A program made the position numbers and the translations under genes. A DNA stretch of 11,508 nucleotides, from assembly GCA_002495065.1 (NCBI GenBank), contig DADT01000031.1:1-11508 (forward strand), written 5' to 3'. Origin of the DNA: Methanoregula sp. UBA471. GTDB taxonomy: Archaea; Halobacteriota; Methanomicrobia; Methanomicrobiales; Methanospirillaceae. The number at the start of each line of letters is the position of its first letter. Positions within the stretch are counted from its first letter, which is position 1. Below the pieces are notes generated by a model. It had not been told where the DNA came from, did no database searches, and saw only the letters and a list, made by a program, of their open reading frames with translations. Positions 1 to 6,768 of the stretch are shown piece by piece.

Positions 1-1356
1 GTGCCCCTGAAATATCCCGGCATGGCGCCATGGGAGATCTGGATATCTGAATCGCAGGAGCGCATGACTCTCGCCGTGCCGCCTGAGAAACTCGACGCCT
101 TCAAGGAGCTGATGCAGAGGCGGGAGGTCGAGGCAACGGTCATCGGGACCTTTACGGACTCCGGCAGGTGCGTGGTCGAGAGCCGTGGCACCGTGGTGAT
201 GGATGTCGGGCTGGACTTTCTCCATGACGGCCTGCCAAAGAAACACCTGAGGACCACGTACACGAAAAAGACGTATCCCGAACCCTGCATTCCCTGCCCG
301 GAGCGGCTCGATGCGACCCTGCTCGCGATGCTGCAGAGAAAAAACCTCTGCTCCAGAGAGTTCATCTCGATCCAGTATGATCATACCGTGCAGGGGGGTC
401 ATGTGCTTGGCCCGATCCAGGGAGCGGGGCGGGTGCAGGCAGATGCGACGCTGACCCGGGTCGTTCTTAACTCAAGGAAGGGTGTCGGGTTGTCGCAGGG
501 ACTCTTCCCCTCGTACTCGGAGATCGATGCCTTCCTGATGGCAGGGGCAGGTATCGATACGGCAATCCGGGGCCTGATCGCCATCGGTGTCCCGCTCGAA
601 ACTATCGCAATCCTTGATAATTTCTGCTGGTGCTCGTCTGATGAACCCGAACGGCTCGGGCAGCTGAAACATGCGGCGAGAGGGTGCTACGAGTTTGCCA
701 CCGCCTTCGGGACGCCGTTTATCTCGGGAAAGGACAGCATGTTCAATGATTTCTCCGGCTATGACGCGGAGAACAACCCAATAAAGATCTCCGTGCCCCC
801 GACACTTCTCATCTCCTCCATCGGGATCCACCAGGACGTCTCGAAGGCGGTATCCCTGGATGCCAAGGTCGCCGGCGACCTGGTCTATGTCATCGGTGAG
901 ACCCGTGAGGAACTGGGAGGGTCAGAGTATTTCGCGCATCTCGGGTTTATTGGGAATACCGTCCCCCGGCTGGATGCAGCGGTTTCACGGGAACGCTACG
1001 GAAGACTGACGGAGGCGATCTCCCGCGAGCTCATTGCGTCGGCCTGCCCGGTCAGCCACGGAGGACTCGGTACCACCCTTGCAAAGGTTGCCATCGCGGG
1101 ACAGCTCGGCATGGACCTTACCATCGATGCTGACATGCGCCCTGATTATTTCCTCTTCTCGGAGTCGCTCGGCAGGTTCGTAGTCACGGTGGCTCCGGAC
1201 AACAAGCGGGCGTTCGAACGAATAGTCGGGACTGATGCGACCCTGCTCGGACGGGTCGGCGGCAGGTCCCTGAGGATCACCGCCCGGAAACTCCTGCTGG
1301 ACCTGACGGTGGACGAACTCGGGACTGCCTACAAGGCACCCTTCCGGAGGTACTGA
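1..1356 (+). CDS. purL: Phosphoribosylformylglycinamidine synthase, synthetase subunit (5'-partial)
   Basis: ATP-dependent synthetase part of FGAM synthase, which converts FGAR, ATP and glutamine-derived ammonia to FGAM in cytosolic purine synthesis. The visible 451 residues are the C-terminal part; the frame is open at base 1, so the true start lies upstream and the GTG at position 1 is simply the window edge. Family motifs seen: SESQERM (residues 16-22), YDHTVQGG (126-133), the glycine-rich GPIQGAGRVQADA segment (137-149), FISGKDSM (240-247) and the second-half glycine motif HGGLGTT (353-359). The region around MAPWEIWISESQERM and YDHTVQGG reads more like the large bacterial/eukaryotic type of PurL than the short Bacillus type, although the glutaminase is a separate gene here. 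The stop codon ends one base before purQ, so the two are surely co-transcribed. Identification is confident; the exact subtype is inferred. Confidence 0.96.
   Translation: MPLKYPGMAPWEIWISESQERMTLAVPPEKLDAFKELMQRREVEATVIGTFTDSGRCVVESRGTVVMDVGLDFLHDGLPKKHLRTTYTKKTYPEPCIPCPERLDATLLAMLQRKNLCSREFISIQYDHTVQGGHVLGPIQGAGRVQADATLTRVVLNSRKGVGLSQGLFPSYSEIDAFLMAGAGIDTAIRGLIAIGVPLETIAILDNFCWCSSDEPERLGQLKHAARGCYEFATAFGTPFISGKDSMFNDFSGYDAENNPIKISVPPTLLISSIGIHQDVSKAVSLDAKVAGDLVYVIGETREELGGSEYFAHLGFIGNTVPRLDAAVSRERYGRLTEAISRELIASACPVSHGGLGTTLAKVAIAGQLGMDLTIDADMRPDYFLFSESLGRFVVTVAPDNKRAFERIVGTDATLLGRVGGRSLRITARKLLLDLTVDELGTAYKAPFRRY
1346..1350 (+). promoter_or_regulatory. Shine-Dalgarno site for purQ
   Basis: GGAGG lies inside the last codons of purL, 7 bases ahead of the ATG at 1358. 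It decides between that start and the in-frame ATG at 1418, which has only a purine run 2 bases away. Confidence 0.7.
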
Positions 1357-1357
1357 C

Positions 1358-2218
1358 ATGGTGGTTGCACGCCGGACACTGAAAAAAACCTCCTCAAAGG
1401 TAACGACCGGCAGGGAGATGATCCCGGAGAAGGCCATTATCATGAGCGGTTTTGGGATCAACTCCGAGATGGAAACACAGGAGGTGCTCGCCCGGGCAGG
1501 GATGGATTCTGACATCGTCCATATCAATGACCTGATCGCGGGACGGAACCGGCTTTCGGATTACCGGCTGCTGGTCTTTCCCGGCGGTTTCTCGTACGGG
1601 GACGATACCGGGGCCGGCAACGCGTATGCAAACCGGCTGCGCAACAACGTATGGGAAGACCTCATGGAGTTCCTGGATGGCGATAACCTGGTGCTCGGGA
1701 TCTGCAACGGTTTCCAGATCCTGGCCAACCTCGGGCTTGTACCGGCATTTGACCGGCAGTTTACCCGGGACATTGCCCTGATGCCCAACAGGAACGGGAG
1801 ACTGGAATGCCGGTTCGTCACGCTGAAACCCGAGGCAGACAACCTCTGGACACGGGGCATCGGGCGGATCTACTGCCCGGTTGCCCACGGCGAAGGCAAT
1901 TTCTCCTGTTCGAAAGAGACCCTGCAGCGCCTGAAACGGCAGAAGATGATCGCATTCACCTACTGCCATGAGGACCTGCGGCCGGCCGAGGGAGAGTATC
2001 CTTTCAACCCCAATGGTTCTTTAGAAGATATAGCCGGTATCACTTCAGCGGATGGCCGGGTGCTCGGCCTGATGCCACACCCGGAACGGGCGATGGAGTT
2101 TGTGAACCTCTATGACTGGCCCCTCCGCAGGGAACGGATGAGGCGCCAGGGCATGACGCCACCGGTCGAATCGCTGAATATGCAGTTCTTCCGGAATATC
2201 GTTGAGTATTTCCGGTGA
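1358..2218 (+). CDS. purQ: Phosphoribosylformylglycinamidine synthase, glutamine amidotransferase subunit
   Basis: Class I glutamine amidotransferase that hydrolyses glutamine and passes ammonia to PurL. The triad is visible: nucleophile Cys116 in GICNGFQ and His241/Glu243 in MPHPERAME; FPGGFSYGDD (74-83) is the usual early motif. At 286 residues it is longer than the ~227-residue Bacillus-type PurQ. The segments PVAHGEGNF and NPNGSLEDIAGITSADGRVLG resemble the glutaminase domain at the end of the large fused FGAM synthases, so the pair looks like a split large-type enzyme. The ATG at 1358 has GGAGG at 7 bases; residues 1-20 are a basic, Ser/Thr-rich extension before the conserved fold begins at Met21, so a start at 1418 remains possible. 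It follows purL with one base between stop and start. No PurS gene is visible in the window. Confidence 0.96.
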   Translation: MVVARRTLKKTSSKVTTGREMIPEKAIIMSGFGINSEMETQEVLARAGMDSDIVHINDLIAGRNRLSDYRLLVFPGGFSYGDDTGAGNAYANRLRNNVWEDLMEFLDGDNLVLGICNGFQILANLGLVPAFDRQFTRDIALMPNRNGRLECRFVTLKPEADNLWTRGIGRIYCPVAHGEGNFSCSKETLQRLKRQKMIAFTYCHEDLRPAEGEYPFNPNGSLEDIAGITSADGRVLGLMPHPERAMEFVNLYDWPLRRERMRRQGMTPPVESLNMQFFRNIVEYFR

Positions 2219-2221
2219 CCG

Positions 2222-2241
2222 GTATCCAATTACCCGGATAC
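2222..2241 (+). terminator. Possible hairpin terminator after purQ
   Basis: GTATCC (2222-2227) and GGATAC (2236-2241) form a 6-bp stem with an 8-base loop, 4 bases after the purQ stop. The U-tract is poor (GTTTCC nearby), so this is weak. Confidence 0.3.
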
Positions 2242-2484
2242 ACCGTTTCCAGGGCCATATGAACCGGAAAGCACCCTGACCAGTGCAAAATGGATAGTCT
2301 CTTCCTTATTTGCCAGAATATTTTCTGATGGTACCCGGTTGTCGGGATGAGGGGAAAGCGGGATCCTGGACTCACCTGATAACCAAATGAATTATCCAGG
2401 ACCGGTATCTCATGGAACAGGATTTCAGCTCTTCCGGAATTTTCCCGCCAATCTTGTTCCTTCCCTGGTACCGGTTCCAGGGTT

Positions 2485-2518
2485 CCGGACTGAGGGTAAC
2501 GAGTCCGGTCTTGTTTTT
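2485..2518 (+). terminator. Hairpin followed by T-rich tract
   Basis: CCGGACT (2485-2491) pairs perfectly with AGTCCGG (2502-2508) across a 10-base loop, followed by TCTTGTTTTT. This is the best terminator-like structure on the plus strand between purQ and the membrane protein gene, though ~270 bases past the purQ stop. Confidence 0.4.
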
Positions 2519-2670
2519 CACGAGGAGATATCTGGTACTTTGATTTTGCACGGTTCAGGAACGAAAAGAGCAATGGTCTCCAATCCAGGTCCCGGGCGTG
2601 ATGAAACCATGGTCACCATCTCCTGGTACCCACAATCCGGTTCCTGTCGGTACTCATCTCGTCATAACGT

Positions 2671-2702
2671 GAAATTAATTATGAAATTTGTAATTTATGA
2701 TA
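2671..2702 (+). promoter_or_regulatory. Archaeal promoter (TATA region) for the 588-residue protein gene
   Basis: The tract 2671-2720 is nearly all A/T. TTTATGATA (2694-2702) would place transcription start about 2720-2726, leaving a leader of only 10-16 bases. No Shine-Dalgarno site precedes the ATG at 2736, which fits a short-leader or leaderless transcript. An alternative box is TTAATTATG around 2675-2683. Confidence 0.45.
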
Positions 2703-2735
2703 AGAATAAAATAACAGACATCATTATTATTCTAC

Positions 2736-4502
2736 ATGGGAAGGGTTACTCTCAATTTCAGCGAAGAGGAGTACCAGCTCTTCCATCACTATTGTACGAA
2801 TTACTGCCGGCTCTACGACGAGACCCGGAAAAATTCAATAAAAATTTTTCTTGAACTTTACAAACACCAGGTAATCGATCTCCAGGAGCACAGTCTCGAT
2901 AATGTTTTTTCCTTTTTTTACCAGAAAAAACAGGAGTTTGAGATGGAAAGCCAGATCCCCGGCAGTGACGCAGGCGGGCAGATGCGGCTGCGGGCGTGTC
3001 TGGACATCATCGCTTTTTTGGAAGATCTGGAAAAAATATACCGCCTGCTCCGGAAAAAAGGTGTGAATGCTAATTATTTCCTGATCCTTGGTGCATTTTC
3101 AAAGATTGCGGATGAAGACACATGGGTGCGATGGGAAGATCTTCAGAAAACGCTGGCCAATGAAATCAATGCCATTGCAGAACCCCTGGGAAATGCAATA
3201 GAAAAAAAACTCGGGCGGAAACCGGATAGCCGTTCCATTCTCGGTGAGCTGGTAGGTTATGTGGAGACCTTCAACAGGTTTTCGCCCGATGCAACCTTCA
3301 GCGATGAAATAACCCACCTAATCGCCATTTCGTTACTGAGGAGGTTCGGAAAGCAAGAGCCTGATGAAGATATTCCTGCACTGCTCAAGAGCTCCCGTGA
3401 TCAATTCGAGATTGATGAGCTCGAGTCCGCCCTTGAAGGAAAGTCACGTCCCGAAGACGCGAAGGGCCTTGATTTTTCCTGGGAAGACCTTCTTGACCCT
3501 CTGCGTATACTCAATGAACGGATCGCGCAGGGCCAGGTCCCGGCACGAAGGTCGCTGGAAGTCCTCTCCGCCCTCGAGACACCGGTAAAGACAGATTATC
3601 CCATGCAACTCTACCAGAACCCCGCCGGACTAGTGAGGAGGCGGAGCGATGAAAACCGGATCCTCGTGAAGGTGGATAACCGCCCGCGGAGTGAGGTGCA
3701 GCTCGCCCATGCCCCCGATTATATCCCGGTGGTCCCGTCACCTGATTATCCCTATAAACAATACTTTCCTTTTACCATTGGGGCAATGGTGCTGGTCATA
3801 CTGGTCCTTGCGATGTCCGTCTTTTCATTTGCGTCTGCCCCCGGTACAACTGCCAATAATTCTTCGGCCGCAGTGATCAATACATCAGCAGGATTGGCAA
3901 GGCTCAACAATACGACCTTCGCCGCCTCAGTCTCCCAGAAACCGGTGACGATGATTACCCCCATCCCACCACTCCCGACGCCAAAACCGACTCCCCGGTA
4001 TGTCACCGTTGAACAGATAATCCCCGAAGCTGAAATTGGCCCGGAGAGTCACCAGGAGGAGTACGCACGACTGGCTTCAATCCCGAATTTTTTGTATAAT
4101 CCCCGTGATTATCTCACGATTTATGGTAATGACATGGAGTATAACCTGGCCAATGCCTACAGGATATCCTTCGACATGAAGAACCCGCCCATGATTATCC
4201 GGTATACTGTCATTCCCCGTAACATCACCGATGTGAAATGGTTTGAACCGAGGGATGCCCATAAAGTGATTGATAATGCCACCATTAATCGCCCGGATGA
4301 AGAGTCGTGGTTCGAAATTAAGATCATCAGGGATGGGGCTGTATATGACCAGATAGGATGGGGCAGGATATACGGGATCCCGCTCTACGAGCAGGAGTAT
4401 GTGATCAGGGACCCGGGTATGTACGCGATCGAATTTTCAGGCCGTTTCGCATCGGTCAGTACCGAGGTGCTCGTGAAACGGGCAGGAAACATCGCGAAGT
4501 AA
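2736..4502 (+). CDS. Single-pass membrane protein of unknown function, large cytoplasmic and external domains
   Basis: 588 residues with three parts. Residues 1-344 are mostly helical, charged and presumably cytoplasmic. A hydrophobic segment at 345-368 (FPFTIGAMVLVILVLAM and on) is the only membrane span; basic residues before it (RRRSDENR, PYKQY) predict N-in, C-out. Outside is a Ser/Thr/Asn-rich stalk with N-glycosylation-like sites (NNSS, NTS, NNTT), a proline-rich linker (409-420), and a folded, Tyr/Trp-rich and probably beta-rich domain from ~445 to 583. I recall similar external domains in uncharacterised Methanomicrobiales proteins, but no function. The N-terminus (VTLNF strand, SEEEYQLFHHYC helix, then a second helix at 30-44) loosely resembles a ribbon-helix-helix DNA-binding fold; this is inference only. 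The start at ATG 2736 is supported by the AT-rich promoter and the change in composition. A broken flavodoxin-like gene follows 25 bases later. Confidence 0.85.
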   Translation: MGRVTLNFSEEEYQLFHHYCTNYCRLYDETRKNSIKIFLELYKHQVIDLQEHSLDNVFSFFYQKKQEFEMESQIPGSDAGGQMRLRACLDIIAFLEDLEKIYRLLRKKGVNANYFLILGAFSKIADEDTWVRWEDLQKTLANEINAIAEPLGNAIEKKLGRKPDSRSILGELVGYVETFNRFSPDATFSDEITHLIAISLLRRFGKQEPDEDIPALLKSSRDQFEIDELESALEGKSRPEDAKGLDFSWEDLLDPLRILNERIAQGQVPARRSLEVLSALETPVKTDYPMQLYQNPAGLVRRRSDENRILVKVDNRPRSEVQLAHAPDYIPVVPSPDYPYKQYFPFTIGAMVLVILVLAMSVFSFASAPGTTANNSSAAVINTSAGLARLNNTTFAASVSQKPVTMITPIPPLPTPKPTPRYVTVEQIIPEAEIGPESHQEEYARLASIPNFLYNPRDYLTIYGNDMEYNLANAYRISFDMKNPPMIIRYTVIPRNITDVKWFEPRDAHKVIDNATINRPDEESWFEIKIIRDGAVYDQIGWGRIYGIPLYEQEYVIRDPGMYAIEFSGRFASVSTEVLVKRAGNIAK

Positions 4503-4527
4503 CGATTGCCGGGCGCTGAGGTATCCG

Positions 4528-5001
4528 ATGAAAATCCGTATTGCCTGGTTTTCCCGGAATGGGCACACCGAAAGGGTCGCTGCCACCATTGCCCGCCTGC
4601 TGGACGCAGAGCTGGTACAAATTGTCCCTCTCAGGGAATCCGGCATGACAGGTGCATTGTTAAAGACCCTTTTTTTATAAAATCGGCGATCAAGCCGTGC
4701 GCAACCGATCTTGCAGGAATTGACAGGCTGATCATCGCGACACCCGTATGGGCGGGCAAGGTCCCGCCCTACGTGAACGAGTACCTTTCCCGGGTGAGCG
4801 GCGGCGAAGGGAAGTCCTTCCACGTGATCGCGGAGATGGCGGGGCAGAGGGTCGGAAGGGACCATCACAGGGGTGAGAAACCTGCTGGAGAAAAAAGGGA
4901 TGCGGTTTGTCTCATCGGCAGTAACCCTCGAGCGTGATGTGGACAGCGGTGCATTCGTATCGACGGTTGAAGCGTTCGCTGCCGGCATTACCGGGAAATG
5001 A
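4528..5001 (+). pseudogene. Flavodoxin-like protein gene, double frameshift
   Basis: An FMN-binding flavodoxin-fold protein, presumably a cytosolic electron carrier or quinone/iron reductase. The start is ATG 4528, with GAGGT (4518-4522) 5 bases ahead. The opening residues MKIRIAWFSRNGHTERVA match the flavodoxin first strand and phosphate loop (SRNGHT). The frame hits TAA at 4678-4680 after 50 codons, directly after a run of seven T. The homologous sequence resumes in another frame, with IDRLIIATPVWAGKVPPYV, the flavin-loop region (TPVWAGK), and moves back to the first frame near a GGG at 4858-4860, ending with the TGA at 4999-5001. One base missing in the T run and one extra G restore a normal 157-residue protein. 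It is either a real pseudogene or two indel errors in the assembly. The first frame alone gives a 50-residue peptide. It probably shares the transcript of the membrane protein gene upstream. Confidence 0.75.
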
Positions 5002-5090
5002 GAAACCAATTTCTGTTGAAACGGGGCATGAACCGGGATGTTCTCACTCAAACCATGAAAATCATTACACCCTGTAATTTTATGAAGGCT

Positions 5091-5124
5091 CCCCGCCTCA
5101 GGGCCTCTCCGAGGCACGGCGGGG
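5091..5124. other. GC-rich nested hairpin 1
   Basis: Outer stem CCCCGCC (5091-5097) with GGCGGGG (5118-5124), 7 bp perfect; inner stem GCCTC (5103-5107) with GAGGC (5111-5115), triloop TCC. It lies 90 bases past the flavodoxin-like gene. It could be a terminator stem or part of a small RNA; no long T tract follows directly. Confidence 0.55.
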
Positions 5125-5161
5125 CAGTGCGGTGTTTGCAAATATACGTATAGACACTGAT

Positions 5162-5193
5162 CCGCCGCGGGGGTGCCCCGTCGGGGGCGGCGG
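5162..5193. other. GC-rich nested hairpin 2
   Basis: Outer stem CCGCCGC (5162-5168) with GCGGCGG (5187-5193), 7 bp perfect; inner stem CCCC (5176-5179) with GGGG (5183-5186), triloop GTC. The architecture copies hairpin 1 (7-bp outer stem, short inner stem with triloop), and both right arms are part of a shared GGCGGGG. GTTTATCGCAAATAATTA follows, resembling the GTTTGCAAATATA after hairpin 1. Confidence 0.5.
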
Positions 5194-5267
5194 GGTTTAT
5201 CGCAAATAATTATGAGGGATAGACATTCCAGTACTCACAACTGTTTAATTCAATTTACAGGGGAAAT

Positions 5268-5583
5268 CTTCGAACCCTATTAACCTGAAAAACCGGGAAA
5301 CATGAATTCCAGCCGGTAATGGAGCGATGTGGAATATATTCACCGGATGCCTACCGACCCGGCTTGAGAGTCCTTCAATTCCCCATTTACCGAAAAACCG
5401 GGCAACAGGAATTGCTGCCGGGAATGGAGTGATCTGGAATACCTCGCTGGATGACTGATGACTGACCGGATGACGAGACCTTCGTTTACCCATTACCCCT
5501 AAAAACCGGGAAACAGAAATTGTAGTCAGGAATAGAGCAACCCGAAATACTCTGATGGATGCCCTATTGAGCTGACCGGATTA
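5268..5583. repeat. Three diverged tandem direct repeats of about 106 bases
   Basis: Units begin with CTTC at 5268, 5373 and 5480, so the spacings are 105 and 107 bases. Each has an AAAAACCGGG(A/C)AACA core, then an AATT, then a variant of CCGGGAATGGAGTGATCTGG, a GAATA/AAATA and a GGATG. The third unit runs into the neighbouring gene: CTGACCGGA within unit 2 (5462-5470) recurs at 5573-5581, inside the last codons of the universal stress protein gene. The copies are clearly related but imperfect. Confidence 0.75.
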
Positions 5584-6433
5584 CGATAACAGGCCGTGCC
5601 GCGTTCATGATCACGTCATGCACCGTGCTGCCGAAAAAGAAATCGTGAAGGCAGCCGTGTGCAGTAGATCCCATCCAGACAAGTGATACGTCCTCTTCCC
5701 GGGCAATACGGGGAATTTCGATCTCGGGTTTTCCTGCCAGGACGATAATCCTTGCTTTAATACCTTGTGCATTCAGCTGGTCGCAGAGTGCGTTGATCCG
5801 GATTTCTGCTGCCTTTACCTTCTTGTCAGGATAGAGCCCGCTCCCGCCAGTCTCGACGACATGCAGGAGAATGATCTCGCCCACGCCCTGCATAGTACCG
5901 GCAAGGGCTGTTGCCTTCAGCGACAGATCTGAGAAATCTGTCGGGCAGAGAATACGGGAGAAGATCATCGGGCAGAACTTTTCATATTTTAATCCGGTCA
6001 GGGATCCAATGAGAGTATGGGGCGTGATCATGACGTTAATTCTGCTGATCCGGCAGAGAACCTTAGAGGATACGTGATTGAGCAGCACACCCGTCATGGT
6101 CCCTTTTATGGATGCATGAATAACAATCAGGCCGGCACGGAAGTCTTCTGCTTTTTCAAGAATTGAGTCGGTAATGTCAGTTGCAGTCGTTTCTTCAAGG
6201 GTCACCCGTATATCCGGGTTGAGAGATGCAATGTAGGCTTTTGCTTTCTGCAGGTAGCCTTCAGCGTTCTGAAGTGCCAGGCCTTCAGTGATCTCTGTCG
6301 CCATAGGAAGCGGGTATTGTCTGATTACGTGAAGAAGGATTATTTCCCGTATCCCGGGAATGCCGGCAATACAGCTGAGTTCAGTCTTTGCCTCTTCTGA
6401 AAAATCGGTCGGGAACAGAATTTTTTCAAACAT
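5564..6433 (-). CDS. Tandem universal stress protein (two UspA domains)
   Basis: 289 residues made of two UspA folds: residues 1-140 (MFEKILFPTDFS) and 155-289 (FSRILCPTDFS), each starting with the usual strand and PTDFS loop and each with an IILLHV strand (31-36, 187-192). In the second domain the nucleotide-binding signature G-x2-G-x9-G-S reads G255-S-T-A258, nine residues, then G268-S269, so the second Gly is Ala. The first domain has the region (HASIKGTMTG) but lacks the final G-S. Domain 2 is therefore the likelier nucleotide binder; this is inference. The start is set at 6433 because GGGGTGA lies just upstream and homology begins at MFEKIL; an in-frame ATG at 6508 falls on the promoter. 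It is divergent from the Hsp20 gene, which suits a stress-response locus. Confidence 0.93.
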   Translation of the reverse strand: MFEKILFPTDFSEEAKTELSCIAGIPGIREIILLHVIRQYPLPMATEITEGLALQNAEGYLQKAKAYIASLNPDIRVTLEETTATDITDSILEKAEDFRAGLIVIHASIKGTMTGVLLNHVSSKVLCRISRINVMITPHTLIGSLTGLKYEKFCPMIFSRILCPTDFSDLSLKATALAGTMQGVGEIILLHVVETGGSGLYPDKKVKAAEIRINALCDQLNAQGIKARIIVLAGKPEIEIPRIAREEDVSLVWMGSTAHGCLHDFFFGSTVHDVIMNAARPVIVIRSAQ

Positions 6434-6436
6434 TAA

Positions 6437-6443
6437 TTCACCC
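6437..6443 (-). promoter_or_regulatory. Shine-Dalgarno site for the universal stress protein
   Basis: On the minus strand GGGGTGA sits 3-4 bases before the ATG at 6433, and GGTGA fits the archaeal 16S tail. It supports 6433 over 6508 as the start. Confidence 0.6.
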
Positions 6444-6495
6444 CGGGTTTTCTGTTCATGAGATCCGGTGGCAGACATCATGAAGGGAAATGACC

Positions 6496-6505
6496 TATAA
6501 AAAAA
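6496..6505 (-). promoter_or_regulatory. TATA element for the universal stress protein gene
   Basis: The minus strand reads TTTTTTTATA here, predicting transcription start near 6474 and a leader of ~40 bases containing the ribosome site. A second palindromic box, TTATATAA, lies at 6524-6531 and could serve either strand. Confidence 0.5.
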
Positions 6506-6687
6506 CAATACATACCCCTCACATTATATAATGGTATGGAGACCTTGCCATACCACGCCGCTGAGGGTGACAGGGAATCGCTTTTTAATGCCGTCAGGCT
6601 GCATCCGGCATGCAATGTCCATTCATCATGAGACGATCTATTTCAGCAGTCATTTTATACCCGGACTGTCACTGCTGCATCACATGC

Positions 6688-6710
6688 GCAACCGGAAGCG
6701 GTCCGGTTGC
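6688..6710. promoter_or_regulatory. Perfect 9+9 inverted repeat, candidate operator
   Basis: GCAACCGGA (6688-6696) and TCCGGTTGC (6702-6710) are exact reverse complements separated by 5 bases, ending 21 bases before the TATA-like ATTTAATA of the Hsp20 gene. Further out, GACTGT (6664-6669) and ACAGTC (6711-6716) are also complementary. The position suits a regulator site; the protein that might bind it is unknown. Confidence 0.45.
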
Positions 6711-6731
6711 ACAGTCATGCCCTGCTCCAAA

Positions 6732-6740
6732 GATTTAATA
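6732..6740 (+). promoter_or_regulatory. TATA element for the Hsp20 gene
   Basis: ATTTAATA in a locally AT-rich patch would put transcription start near 6760, just ahead of the ribosome site at 6769-6777. Confidence 0.45.
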
Positions 6741-6768
6741 TCCGGACGGACTATTGCCATTTGCACAT

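Larger units (their letters stand above)
2219..2735. other. Non-coding stretch after purQ, rich in short hairpins
   Basis: No convincing gene on either strand. The stretch carries many short variants of CTGGTACC and CCGGTTCC and several small inverted repeats, two of which are listed as possible terminators. The last ~70 bases switch to very AT-rich sequence, which is the promoter of the next gene. An open frame from 2387 crosses it, but its composition looks arbitrary and it overlaps the well-supported gene at 2736. Confidence 0.6.
5002..5563. other. Gene-free structured stretch with GC hairpins and direct repeats
   Basis: No credible protein gene. It contains two tandem GC-rich nested hairpins (5091-5193), AT-rich patches at 5136-5152 and 5196-5214, and three diverged ~106-base direct repeats (5268-5583). 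An 82-codon minus-strand frame (5245-5493) exists only because it reads through two of the repeats. Confidence 0.6.

Noticed and set aside
2040..2573. 177-codon minus-strand frame over the purQ 3' end and spacer
   Set aside because: It is antisense to conserved purQ codons, has no recognisable features and shows no promoter or ribosome site.
2387..2854. 155-codon plus-strand frame between purQ and the membrane protein
   Set aside because: No ribosome site or motifs, the end overlaps the supported gene at 2736, and the composition follows the hairpin-rich spacer.
5451..5470. TGATGA next to CTGA, resembling C/D box guide RNA boxes
   Set aside because: The boxes are adjacent with no guide space, no paired D'/C' boxes are present, and they fall inside the degenerate repeat.
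5245..5493. 82-codon minus-strand frame with an internal ~35-residue repeat
   Set aside because: The peptide repeat reflects the DNA repeat; the next repeat unit is out of frame (107-base step) and there is no ribosome site. Kept as a caveat to the repeat finding.
5268..5583. Direct repeats considered as a CRISPR array
   Set aside because: Units are ~106 bases, diverged throughout, only three copies, with no constant repeat/unique spacer pattern and no cas genes nearby.
6434..6508. N-terminal extension of the universal stress protein to ATG 6508
   Set aside because: The extension runs through the TATA element and the GGGGTGA ribosome site, and homology starts at 6433.
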